Assembly: GCA_963704035.1 (NCBI GenBank)
Contig: CAVPGR010000004.1
Coordinates: 124,001-188,000 of the forward strand
Direction: 5' to 3'
Origin: JAOSJL01 sp963704035
GTDB lineage: Bacteria; Actinomycetota; Acidimicrobiia; IMCC26256; JAOSJL01
DNA length: 64,000 nt
Shown: one piece after another, positions 47,724-57,158 of the stretch
How the letters are laid out: each line of letters begins with the position of its first letter
How positions within the stretch are numbered: position 1 is the stretch's first letter
Position numbers and translations under genes: made by a program
Notes under the pieces: model-generated
What the model was told of the DNA's origin: nothing
The model's database searches: none
The model's input: the letters and a program-made list of their open reading frames with translations, nothing else

Positions 47724-48669
47724 AGTGCACCCGCCGCTCGAAGTACCGGAGCTGGAGCAGAGTCAGCCCCAACACGATGAAGAACAGCGCGATGGAGAGC
47801 ACCGCGGCGGTGCCCTCGTTCTGGCGCTCGAAGAAGTCGGTGAAGACGAAGTAGGTCAGCGTGTTCGTGGCGCCATGGCTGCCACCGGGACCGCCTTGTG
47901 TGAGGAGGTCGATCTGCCCGAACGCCTGCCATGCGGAGATCGTGCCCACGACGAACGCGAAGAAGATTGTCGGCGAGAGCAAGGGAATCGTGACCCGCAG
48001 GAAACGCCGCGTCGGGCCCGCTCCGTCGACCTCGGCCGCTTCCAGCATCTCGTCGGGGATCGCCTGGAGCGCGGCGCTCATGAGGATGAACGTGAATCCG
48101 AGGTTCTGCCAGATCGTGACGAGCGCCACCATGGGCAGGGCCCATGTCGGATCCTGGAGAAGGCTCTGGGCGCCCTCGCGACCCAGGTAGTAGTTGACGA
48201 GACCGATCTGCGGATTGAGGAGGGTCAGGAAGACCACCGACGCCACCGCGACCGAGGTCGCGACCGTCGACGAGAAGATCGTCCGGTAGGCGGTGATCCC
48301 CCGCAGCCTCTGATGGGCGAGCACCGCCAGCACGAGGCCGAGCGCAATGCCGACGGGAACCGTGAGGACGGCGAACTTCACCGTCACCCAGACGCTGTTG
48401 CGGAACGCAGCCGAGCCGAGCACGTCGGTGATCTGGTCGACACCCGCCCACTGCTTCGGCAGGCCCGGAAATGGCGGAGTGCGGTAGAAGGCGAGCTGGA
48501 AGTTCCGGAAGAACGGGTAAAAGACGAAGACGGCGAATATGAGCAGCGACGGCAGGAGCATCAGGAACGCGAGGCCTGTCTGGCGTCGGCGGCGGTGTCG
48601 CCGAGCACGTTCCATCCAGGCGCGGACCTCCTCCCGGCTCGGAGACGTCGTGTCGCTGACCGCCGTCAC
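47713..48669 (-). CDS. ABC sugar transporter permease (MalF/UgpA type)
   Basis: 318 residues, six membrane segments. EAA loop EMLEAAEVDGAGPTRRFLRV-TIPLLSPTIFF. The start GTG overlaps the ATPase stop (GTGA). An N-terminal basic region precedes the first helix. Confidence 0.95.
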   Translation of the reverse strand: MTAVSDTTSPSREEVRAWMERARRHRRRRQTGLAFLMLLPSLLIFAVFVFYPFFRNFQLAFYRTPPFPGLPKQWAGVDQITDVLGSAAFRNSVWVTVKFAVLTVPVGIALGLVLAVLAHQRLRGITAYRTIFSSTVATSVAVASVVFLTLLNPQIGLVNYYLGREGAQSLLQDPTWALPMVALVTIWQNLGFTFILMSAALQAIPDEMLEAAEVDGAGPTRRFLRVTIPLLSPTIFFAFVVGTISAWQAFGQIDLLTQGGPGGSHGATNTLTYFVFTDFFERQNEGTAAVLSIALFFIVLGLTLLQLRYFERRVHYER

Positions 48670-49769
48670 GTGTCGATCCGCCTGTTCGTCGTCGGGTCGA
48701 AGTAATGGAGGTTTGCGGGGTCGAATCCGAGTCGAACCACGGCGTGCGGTGCGGGCTCGCGGTCGATCATCGACGTCCGGGCGGTCATGTCCTGCCCGTC
48801 GTCGAGTCGACAGAAGACGTGGCGTTCATAGCCCAACACCTCGACGCTGACGACCTCGGCCGCAAGGTCTCCCGTGTCGCTCACGGTCAGGTGCTCGGGT
48901 CGGATCCCGACGACCACCTCGGAGAGCCCCGAGGCGCCGAGCGCGCGCGAGGAAGACGGAGGGAGCTCGATCTCGCCTTCGGGCAGCGCCACACGCAGCT
49001 CTCCCGGTTCACCATGAACCGCACCGAGGATCGTGTTCATCGGCGGGCTGCCGATGAAGCCGGCGACGAACACGCTCGCCGGTCGCCGGTAGATCTCCAC
49101 CGGAGGCCCGATCTGCTCCAGTGAACCCTCGTTCAGAATCGCGATCCGCGTCCCCATGGTCATCGCCTCGACCTGGTCGTGGGTCACGTAGACGACAGTC
49201 GTTCCCAGCCGCCGCTGAAGCTCCACGAGCTCGGTACGCGTGGCGACGCGGAGCTTGGCGTCGAGATTGGAGAGAGGCTCGTCCATCAGGAACGCCTCGG
49301 GTCGCCGCACGATGGCGCGGGCGAGGGCCACACGCTGTCGCTGCCCGCCCGAGAGCTGGGCGGGCTTGCGGTCGAGAAACTCACCGAGGCCGAGTGTCTC
49401 GGCAGCTTCGACCACGACCCGGTGACGCTCGTCGCTCTCCATCGACCGGGTCCGCAGCGGGAACTCGATGTTCCGCCGGACTGTCATGTGCGGGTAGAGC
49501 GCGTAGTCCTGGAACACCATCGCTACGTCGCGGTCCTTGGGCTCGACGTGGTTGACGATCCGTCCGTCGATCCGCACGACGCCATCGGTCGGGTCGTCGA
49601 GACCGGCGATCATCCGGAGAGCGGTGGACTTCCCGCAGCCCGACGGCCCGACCAGGACGAGAAACTCCTCGTCGCGGATTTCGAGGCTGAGGTCGTCGAC
49701 AGCGACGGTGTCACCGAAACGCTTGGTGACCTCCTCCAACACGACGCTGCCCACGAGCCCCCCACTCAT
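48666..49769 (-). CDS. ABC sugar transporter ATP-binding protein (UgpC/MalK type)
   Basis: 367 residues. Walker A GPSGCGKSTALRMIAGL, Q-loop VFQDYALYPHMTV, signature LSGGQRQRVALARAI, Walker B AFLMDEPLSNLDAKLR, H-loop VYVTHDQVEAMTMG. The C-terminal TOBE/OB domain (VVGIRPEHLTVSD, LGYERHVFCRLDDGQDMTAR) is typical of CUT1 importers. It is the first gene of the operon ATPase-permease-permease-binding protein; no regulator gene is seen beside it. Confidence 0.96.
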   Translation of the reverse strand: MSGGLVGSVVLEEVTKRFGDTVAVDDLSLEIRDEEFLVLVGPSGCGKSTALRMIAGLDDPTDGVVRIDGRIVNHVEPKDRDVAMVFQDYALYPHMTVRRNIEFPLRTRSMESDERHRVVVEAAETLGLGEFLDRKPAQLSGGQRQRVALARAIVRRPEAFLMDEPLSNLDAKLRVATRTELVELQRRLGTTVVYVTHDQVEAMTMGTRIAILNEGSLEQIGPPVEIYRRPASVFVAGFIGSPPMNTILGAVHGEPGELRVALPEGEIELPPSSSRALGASGLSEVVVGIRPEHLTVSDTGDLAAEVVSVEVLGYERHVFCRLDDGQDMTARTSMIDREPAPHAVVRLGFDPANLHYFDPTTNRRIDT

Positions 49770-49867
49770 CAGGAACGGCGAGAGCTTAGGCCCGGACCGG
49801 CGGATGGGCTGACGGGCGTTCGTCGATCCGGGACGCCGCCGAGCGCCGCGGGCTCGCCGCCAATTGC

Positions 49868-50176
49868 TCAGCTCGTGGCGTCTTCTTCCACGTCGGTGAC
49901 GGGGCCCTCGGTGAAGAGGTAGGTGCGCAACTCCTTGTCGAGAACCGCGTCACGACGCCGGAGCCATTCCAGGAGCATCGCCGCATGCTCCTTCTCCTCG
50001 TCACGGTTGTGTTCGAGCACCGCCCTCAGGCTGTCGTCCTTGGTGGCCTCGGCGCGCTGGTCGTACCAGTCGACGGCCTCCAACTCCTCGATGAGCGACA
50101 CGATCGCCCGGTGGCGATCGATCGTGGCGTCACCCAGATCCGATGCTTGCTCATGCAGCCCGGCGTGCTCTGGCAT
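49868..50176 (-). CDS. Encapsulated-ferritin-like protein (EncFtn family)
   Basis: 102 residues. Strong match to the EncFtn pattern: DRHRAIVSLIEELEAVDWYD, then NRDEEKEHAAMLLEWLRRRD and the ending LRTYLFTEGPVTDVEED. The Glu, Trp/Tyr and Glu-x-x-His residues of the di-iron site are all present. EncFtn oxidises Fe2+ for storage inside an encapsulin shell. Two things are odd: no encapsulin gene is in the window, and the protein ends right after the ferritin core (DATS), with no visible C-terminal shell-targeting peptide. It lies downstream of the exchanger gene with a 128-bp gap. Confidence 0.9.
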   Translation of the reverse strand: MPEHAGLHEQASDLGDATIDRHRAIVSLIEELEAVDWYDQRAEATKDDSLRAVLEHNRDEEKEHAAMLLEWLRRRDAVLDKELRTYLFTEGPVTDVEEDATS

Positions 50177-50304
50177 GCAACACAGTCCTTTCGATGCGTC
50201 GGGTCCAACCCTTCGGCGCGAACTCCTGGGGCGGAGATCAGGGTAGCCAACACCTGGCGACCGCACGGACGGCCGGAGACGACGGTTGGAGATCGAGCCT
50301 CCGT

Positions 50305-51363
50305 TCACGCGGCCCGGGCGACGGCGAAGAGGAGTGCGATATACGCCAGGAGCAGCACGACGGCATCGGGCTCCAGACGCCAGATGCGGGTCTCGGACCC
50401 GTGCACGATTGCCGCGATCGCGAGGGCCATCATCACGATGGCACCGACACCGGCCACGGCCTGGGCCGGACTCACCGCCCCGAGGACCGAACCCGATCCG
50501 TAGGCGAGATCGACGAAGAGCAGCATGGCCATGTTCGCCGCGTTGCTGCCGAAGAGGTTCCCGACAGCGAGGTCGTAGGCACCGATTCGAAGAGCGGCGA
50601 ACGAGGCGATCAGCTCGGGTAGCGACGTGGTGATGGCCAGCAGAGCCACGCCGACGAAGGTCTCCGACACGCCGGAGCGGTTCGCGATCTCTCGGGCGGA
50701 CGACGCAACGAGCGGAGCCGATACCAGGATCACCGCCGTCGCAGCGCCGAAGCGCCACGCCACTCTGCGCACACCATCGCTGCCCTGCGGGTCGACCTCC
50801 CCGTCCCGACGATCGCCCGACCGGTTGCCCGAACCCTCCCCCGGGCGATCGCCCGGGCCGGTCGGGCGGAGCGCCCGCAGCGACGACGGCGACCGGCGAA
50901 ACCACGCCAGGGCGGCGACGTAGATACCGGCGATGGCGAGGGGCATCAGGCCGACCGGTCCGATCTGGACCATCCCCGGATCGAGGACACCGAGCACCGC
51001 CAAGCCCGTGAGCACGATCGCCAGCGACCCGACCCGCGCGTGGTCGAGACCGACCGAGGGCCACACGCTCCCCCGGTACGCCAGGTCGAGGAGGGCAAGA
51101 ATGGCCATGTTGGCCATGCTGCTGCCGAACAGGTCGCCGACGGCCAGGTCGGGCGAACCCTCGAGTGTGGCGGCGACACCGGTCACCGCTTCGGGCAGCG
51201 ATGTCGCGACGGCCATGAAGAGCCCACCCACGAACACGGCCGTGAGGCGGGTCCGGGCGACGATCTCATCGGCGTTCCGGGCGAGGTCGAATCCGGAGCG
51301 CACGAGGACCGCCGCCGACACGACGAACACGGCCACGATCTGCCAGGTGGCGAAACCGCTCAC
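50305..51363 (-). CDS. Na+/Ca2+-exchanger-family (CaCA) cation antiporter
   Basis: 352 residues, about ten membrane segments in two inverted halves. Each half has the ion-binding alpha repeat: half 1 FMAVATSLPEAVTGVAATLE and GDLFGSSMANMAIL; half 2 LLAITTSLPELIASFAALRI and GNLFGSNAANMAMLLFVDLA. A hydrophilic central loop (about residues 160-195) separates them. Probably exchanges Ca2+ (or another cation) for Na+ or H+. The GTG start overlaps the P-type ATPase stop (GTGA). Confidence 0.94.
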   Translation of the reverse strand: MSGFATWQIVAVFVVSAAVLVRSGFDLARNADEIVARTRLTAVFVGGLFMAVATSLPEAVTGVAATLEGSPDLAVGDLFGSSMANMAILALLDLAYRGSVWPSVGLDHARVGSLAIVLTGLAVLGVLDPGMVQIGPVGLMPLAIAGIYVAALAWFRRSPSSLRALRPTGPGDRPGEGSGNRSGDRRDGEVDPQGSDGVRRVAWRFGAATAVILVSAPLVASSAREIANRSGVSETFVGVALLAITTSLPELIASFAALRIGAYDLAVGNLFGSNAANMAMLLFVDLAYGSGSVLGAVSPAQAVAGVGAIVMMALAIAAIVHGSETRIWRLEPDAVVLLLAYIALLFAVARAA

Positions 51364-54119
51364 AGACGATCCTCAGTGGCGGCCCGGCGCCGCCGGATCC
51401 ACTTCTCGACCCCGACGACGGCAGAGGCGATGAAGGCGACAACGCCGATCCGGAACCACGCTGCAGCGTCGATCGACGCGGTGTGGAACAGGCTCTGCAT
51501 CAGCGGCAAGTAGGTGAAGAGGATCTGGAGGGCGATCATCGTGGCGGCGCCTCCGAGTACCCACCGGTTGGTGAACAACCCGACGCTGAACATCGATCGC
51601 TCGAGCGACCGGCAGTTGAACAGGTAGGTGAGCTCGATCATGACGAACACGTTGACAGCCACGGTGCGAGCCTGCTCGTCCGATGCGCCGCCGGCGAGCT
51701 CCGCGTGGAACAGACCGAACGCTCCGATGACCATGAGAACCGAGACGAGCGCGATGCGGCCGATCAGCGGTCGCGTGAGCAGAGGTGTCGAGGGATCCCT
51801 CGGCGGCCGGACCATCACATCGCTCTCCCTCGGCTCCATGGCGAGTGCGAGACCGAGCGCGACGGCGGTGGTCATGTTCACCCAGAGCACCTGGACCGGC
51901 AGGATCGGCAGCGTCGTGCCGGCGACGATCGCCGCGAGGATCACGAGACCTTCCCCCATGCTCGTGGGCAGTGCCCAGACGATGAACTTCGTCAGGTTGT
52001 CGAAGACGCCGCGCCCCTCCTCGGCGGCGGCCTCGATCGTGGCGAAGTTGTCGTCGGTGAGGACCATGTCGCTCGCCTCTTTGGCGACCTCCGTCCCGCT
52101 GCGACCCATGGAAATCCCGATGTCCGCCTGGCGGAGGGCCGGGGCGTCGTTCACCCCGTCGCCTGTCATCGCCACGACGTGGTGGCGGCTCTGGAGCGCT
52201 CGCACGAGCCTGAGCTTCTGCTCCGGGGAGACGCGGGCGAAGACGCTGGTGCGCTCCGCGGCCTCGGGGAGATCGTCGTCGGGGCACGCCGCGAGATCGG
52301 GACCGTCCATGACCCCGTCGGAGGCTGCACCGGGGGCTGCGTCGGAGGCTGCGTCGGAGGCCCGAGCGTGGGCGCGAGGCCGAACTCGTCGGCGATGGCG
52401 CGCGCCGTGGCGGCATGGTCACCGGTGATCATCTTCACGTCGATACCGGCCGCTCGGCAGGCGGCGACCGCGTCAATGGCCTCGGCACGCGGCGGATCGG
52501 CCATCGCCTGAAGACCGAGGAACACCACCCGGGTCTTCTTCAGCGTCTCGTGGTCGAGACCGGCGGCGTCGGCCGGGATCTCGGCTCGGGCGAACGCCAG
52601 AACCCGCAATGCCCGGCCGGCCAACGTGTCGGCCTCCGCGAGGATCGCGTCGAGCGTCCAGCGCCACGTCGTCGCCCGACAGCGTGCTCTGCGCGTCGCT
52701 GAGTCCGACGATCGTCTCGGTCGCCCCCTTGAGGTACACGACATGCGGTTCAGCCTCATGCGGAGCGTGGCGCGTCGCCATGTACTTCGTGACAGATTCG
52801 AACGGAAGGCTGTCGAGCCGCGGGAGCGGCGCGGTCACGGCCCCGGGATCGAGACCCCCCTTGGACGCAGCAACCAGGAGCGCCACCTCCGTCGGGTCCC
52901 CCACAACCTGGAGCGGCCCGTCGCGCTCGTCGATCCGAGCGTCGTTGCAGGCGACCCCGGCGATCAGACACTCACGGAGAGCCGGCACTCCGCCGACGTC
53001 GATCTCCTGTCCGTCGCGCACGACGACCCCGTCGGTCGCGGTGCCGCCCCCGGTGACCTCGAAGCGATGACCTCCCGCCCACACGACCTGGACGGTCATC
53101 TCGTTGCGCGTGAGCGTGCCCGTCTTGTCGGTACAGATCACCGTGGTGCTTCCGAGCGTCTCGACGGCCGGCAGCTTCCGAACGATCGCGTGCCGTCGGG
53201 CCATCCGACTGACCCCGATGGCGAGCGTGATCGTCACGACGGGTGGCAGCCCTTCCGGAATCGCACCGACTGCCAAGGCGACGGCGGCTGTGAGCATCTC
53301 CCCCGCCGGCTCGCCGCGCGCGAGACCGATCGCGAAGGTGAACGCGGCGAGGGCGAGAATCGCGACCGTGAGGACCTTGCTGAACTGCGCGATCTTGCGG
53401 GTCAGTGGAGTGTCGACGTCGGTCGCCGTTCCGACGAGGCGGTGAATGGTGCCGATCTCGGTCTCGGCACCGGTGGCGACCACGACACCGAGCCCGCGTC
53501 CCCGGGTGACGAGCGTGCTGGAATAGGCCATGTTGGCGCGGTCGCCCAGGACCGTCCCGGCGGGAAGCACGACCTGTTCCTTGTGTACCGGTACCGACTC
53601 GCCGGTCAGGGCCGACTCGTCGATCTCGAGGTCCTGCACCTCCACGAGCCGGAGATCGGCGGGCACCTTGTCGCCCGCGTCCAGAATCACGAGGTCGCCC
53701 GGAACCACCTGGTCCGACGAGATCTGGGCCGACGTGCCGTCTCGGACGACGGTGGCGGTCGTCTGCACCATCGCGACCAGTGCGTCGAGCGCCGCCTCGG
53801 CGCGCGACTCCTGGATGTATCCGATCACCGCGTTGATCAGCACGACGCCGAAGATGACGGCGGCGTCCACGGTCTCCCCCAGGCCCAGCGTGACCACAGC
53901 CGCGACGAGAAGGATGTAAATGAGGGGGTTGTGGAACTGAAGCAGGAACCTCACGAGTGGTCCGCGCCGGTGGACCCGGGGCAGGACGTTGGGTCCGAAC
54001 CGCCGCAGACGGTCGTCGGCCTCCCGGGCACTCAGCCCTCCGTGGGCGTCGGTTCCCAGGAGGACCAGCACCTCGTGCGCGGATAGCTCGTGGTGGTTCC
54101 CGTCTCGGCCGTTGTGCAC
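51360..54119 (-). CDS. P-type cation-transporting ATPase, type II (frame broken twice)
   Basis: About 919 residues once the breaks are bridged. Actuator domain TGES in DESALTGESVPVHKE, membrane helix 4 with VGAIPEGLPPVVTITLAIG, phosphorylation site VICTDKTGTLTRNEMTV, nucleotide site VVYLKGATETI, hinge VAMTGDGVNDAPALRQADIG. Helix 6 reads LWVNMTTAVALGLALAMEP. Compared with the SERCA helix-6 pattern (NxxTD), the Asp that binds Ca2+ is Ala here, so Ca2+ transport is not assured. Breaks are near 52,662-52,665 and 52,367-52,372; the second lies beside a 12-bp repeat in a linker (ASDAASDAAPGAASDG) not usual for the family. It follows the carbonic anhydrase gene by 11 bp and overlaps the exchanger gene. 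Confidence 0.88.
52318..52363. repeat. 12-bp degenerate tandem repeat in the P-type ATPase gene
   Basis: About four units of GTCGGAGGCTGC type. In the ATPase sense they encode Ala-Ser-Asp-Ala-type repeats in a linker between the P domain's TGDH region and SVFARVSPEQK. Confidence 0.8.
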
Positions 54120-54130
54120 TCCCGCTCCCG

Positions 54131-54652
54131 TCAGGTCGGGTGAACCTCGTGCAGCTCGCCGGTGGTCACCTCGTAGACGAATCCCCGGACGTGGTCCTTG
54201 TGAGGGACGAACGTCGAGAGCAGCAGTCGTTGGATGGACTGACGGACGTTCGCGTAGGGGTCGGCGAACGATTCGAGTGCCCAGCGGGGCGTGACCCCGA
54301 GCTCGGCTGCCAGCTCGGCCTTGAAGGCGTCGTCGGTGACCTTCTGGAGCCCACAGTCGGTGTGATGGAGCAACAGGATCTCGCGCGTCCCGAGCAGTCG
54401 TTGCGACAGGCACAGCGAGCGGATGACGTCATCGGTCACGACTCCACCCGCATTGCGAATGATGTGGGCTTCGCCGTTCTCGAGGCCGAGGATCTTGAAG
54501 ATGTCCATCCGCGAGTCCATGCAGGCGACGACAGCAACGTGGCGCGCAGGTGCCACCGGGAGGTCACCACCGTCGAAGTCGGCTGCGAACTCGGCGTTGT
54601 GCGCCAGGAGCTCGTCGACGATCGCGTCGTGCGATCTCCCTGAACGGGTCAT
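54131..54652 (-). CDS. Beta-carbonic anhydrase
   Basis: 173 residues, intact. Zinc ligands Cys44 (VACMDSRMD, with the Asp-Arg dyad), His97 and Cys100 (HHTDCGL). IIRNAGG and the C-terminal VRGFVYEVTTGELHEV are typical. It interconverts CO2 and bicarbonate in the cytoplasm. The ATG at 54652 was chosen. The P-type ATPase gene begins 11 bp after its stop, so carbonate chemistry and cation transport genes share a transcript. No frame problem. Confidence 0.94.
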   Translation of the reverse strand: MTRSGRSHDAIVDELLAHNAEFAADFDGGDLPVAPARHVAVVACMDSRMDIFKILGLENGEAHIIRNAGGVVTDDVIRSLCLSQRLLGTREILLLHHTDCGLQKVTDDAFKAELAAELGVTPRWALESFADPYANVRQSIQRLLLSTFVPHKDHVRGFVYEVTTGELHEVHPT

Positions 54653-54750
54653 GGCCGCATCGTAGACAGCGCGGGGAGGAGGCACAGCGCCCGAGATCCT
54701 CGTGATCTCGCGCGACGACCGTAGTGACGAAGCAGCCCGACGACTCGGCG

Positions 54751-57158
54751 CTACGAACCCACGGGGCCTTCGGTGGCGGCGCCGGGTTCGATCGCGCCCG
54801 GGAACCGGGGAATCCCGGAGCGGTCCGAAGATCCGGCGAGCAGGAGCTCCTCCACCTCCGCGGCAGGAGCCGGGCGCGCGACGTGGAAACCCTGGGCCAC
54901 GTCACACCCGAGGTCGACGAGGGCCTCCCGCTGCCCCTTTGTCTCGACACCTTCGGCCACGACTTCGTAGCCGAGTTGGTGCGCCAGGGAGATCACCGAC
55001 TCGACGATGGCACGGTCGGTCGCGTCGCTCGCGCTGCCCGGCCCGAGGCCGTCGATGAAACGCTGGTCGATCTTGACGATGTCGAACGGAAACTGCTGGA
55101 GGTATGAGAGCCCGGAGTAGCCGGTCCCGAAGTCGTCGATCGCGATCCGTACGCCCGTGTTCGACAGCTCCTCGAGTCGTCGCCGGGCGAGTTCCGGGTC
55201 CTCGATGAGTACCGACTCGGTGATCTCGAGGATCAGCCACGACGGGTCGACGTTCTGGGACCGGCACACCTCACCAACGGTTTCGAAGAGCCCGGGTTGG
55301 GTCAGTTGCCTCCCCGACACGTTGACCGCGACCGACAGGGGGTCCGCCCCGCGCCGTGCCCAGTTCCAGCGAGCCACCTGCTCGCACGCCTTGTGGAGAA
55401 TGGATTCCCCGAGAGCTCCGATGAGCCCTGTCTCCTCGGCCAGAGGAATGAAGCGGGCCGGAGGCACCGGTCCGTGCCCGGCCCGGTTCCACCGCGCGAG
55501 AGCCTCGATGAGGCACCAGGCTCCGGTGACCAGATCCTGCGACGGCTGGTACGCCACGGTGAGTTCGTCCTTCTCGATGGCATGCCGGAGCGCTGCTTCC
55601 ATGGAATATCGCTCCGTCACCCAGGCCCGCATGTCCTCGTCGAAGACCTCGAATCGCGACCGACCGGCATCCTTGGCCCGGTACATCGCGACGTCCGCGT
55701 CGCGCAGAAGGGACTCGGCGGTTTCGACCTCCGAGTGACTTGTCGCCACACCGACGCTCGCCGTGACGAAGGCCTGTTCGTCCGCCACTTCGAACGGGCG
55801 GCGAAACTCCTCGATGATTCTGCGTGCTGTTGCGCGGGGACGTGATGCTCATCGTCGACGTCCTCGCACAGCACGACGAACTCGTCGCCCCCGATCCTGG
55901 CGACGGTGTCGCCCGACCGAACGGTGGCCCGGAGCCGCCGGGCGGCCTGCACCAGGAGCTTGTCGCCCGCCACGTGACCCTGCGAATCGTTCACGACCTT
56001 GAAGCGGTCCAGATCGACGTAGAGCACGGCCAACCCCATGGCACGGCGCCGGGCGCCGGCTAGCGCATGGCGGAGCCGATCGAGCAACAGCACGCGGTTC
56101 GGGAGACCCGTCAAGGCGTCGTGCGTCGCCTGTTCGACCAATGCCTGCTCAGCGGCCTTGATCTCGGTGATGTCGCGCGCGATCGCCGAATAGTGATCCA
56201 CGGAGCCTTCGGGGCCTTCGTGACCGACGATGACGAGCGACATCGCATGACGACCGCCTGTCGGGTCGACGATCACGACTTCGCCCGTCCAGGTCCCACC
56301 GTGGCGAACAGCGGGCATCGCCCTGTCGGAGAGGACCTCCCGGCTCCGGTCGTCGAGGAAGTCCGCGAAACGGTGGTCCGACGGGTCGCTCCTGTGGGGA
56401 ATCCCGAGCAGTTCCGCCCCCACCTGATTGAGGTGGAACAGGGACTGGTCGGGTTGGAACATGGCCACGACATCGGTTGTGGCTTCGAGCAGTGCATTGA
56501 ACCGCTCACCCACGGCCCACGCGTCGACCTCGCGTGTGACGTCGGTGGCCGAGACGAACAGGCGACTACTGGATTCCCCCGTTCCCGATTCCCGACCACT
56601 CGCGTCCGCCTCACCCCCGGCAGCGAGAGGCCGCCCGTGGACGCGCAGCCATCGGATCTCCCCATTGCCGCTGTGAAAACGGATAGTGAGGTCGAAGTCG
56701 CCCCCACGGGCGTGCGCGTCGCGTACGGCGCGGAACAACGCACGCCGATCAGGCTTGTAAACCCAGCTCAGGAGTGACGTCTCGGATTCGAGGAGCGGCC
56801 GTTGTGCGATCTCGACAGCCCTCGGGTTCGCATAGATGACGCCACCCCTGTCGTCGAGCTCGAGGATTCCGACGGGCGAATGTGCGGTGACCGTCCGGAG
56901 GCGGTCCCGCTCGGCCTTGAGTTGGCTCTCGGAGGTCCGGCGAAGACGCTCGTAGAGTTCAGCCATTTCGTCGCCCGAGATCTCCATCGCGCGCTCGACC
57001 AGATACCGGCCCTCGTCGGCGTCGTTGTACGCGGCATTCACACGTTGCAGGAAGCGGGCCCACCGGTCGGGTGGCGGCACATGTCCCGCCTGGAGATTCA
57101 GGCGTTTCAACTGCCGCGCCAGGAGCCCGTGGAAGGCCTGTTCGGAACCGGCGGTCAT
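54751..57158 (-). CDS. PAS-GGDEF-EAL cyclic-di-GMP enzyme (frame broken once)
   Basis: About 802 residues after bridging. The N-terminal helical part is followed by two PAS-like regions (about residues 70-190 and 205-330). The GGDEF domain has ARIGGDEFVVLCEDVDDEHH near residue 423. The EAL domain has LIEALARWNRAGH, NVSGRQLTQ, LEITESVL, IDDFGTGYSGLSYLQQFPFD, VVAEGVET and CDVAQGFHVARP. Both catalytic motifs look intact, so it may both make and break c-di-GMP; PAS input would decide. The break is near 55,821-55,823, where one missing base restores ARIIEEFRRPFEVADEQAFV. The ATG overlaps the FIST stop (ATGA), so the two are co-made. No signal peptide or membrane segment is evident. Confidence 0.9.
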
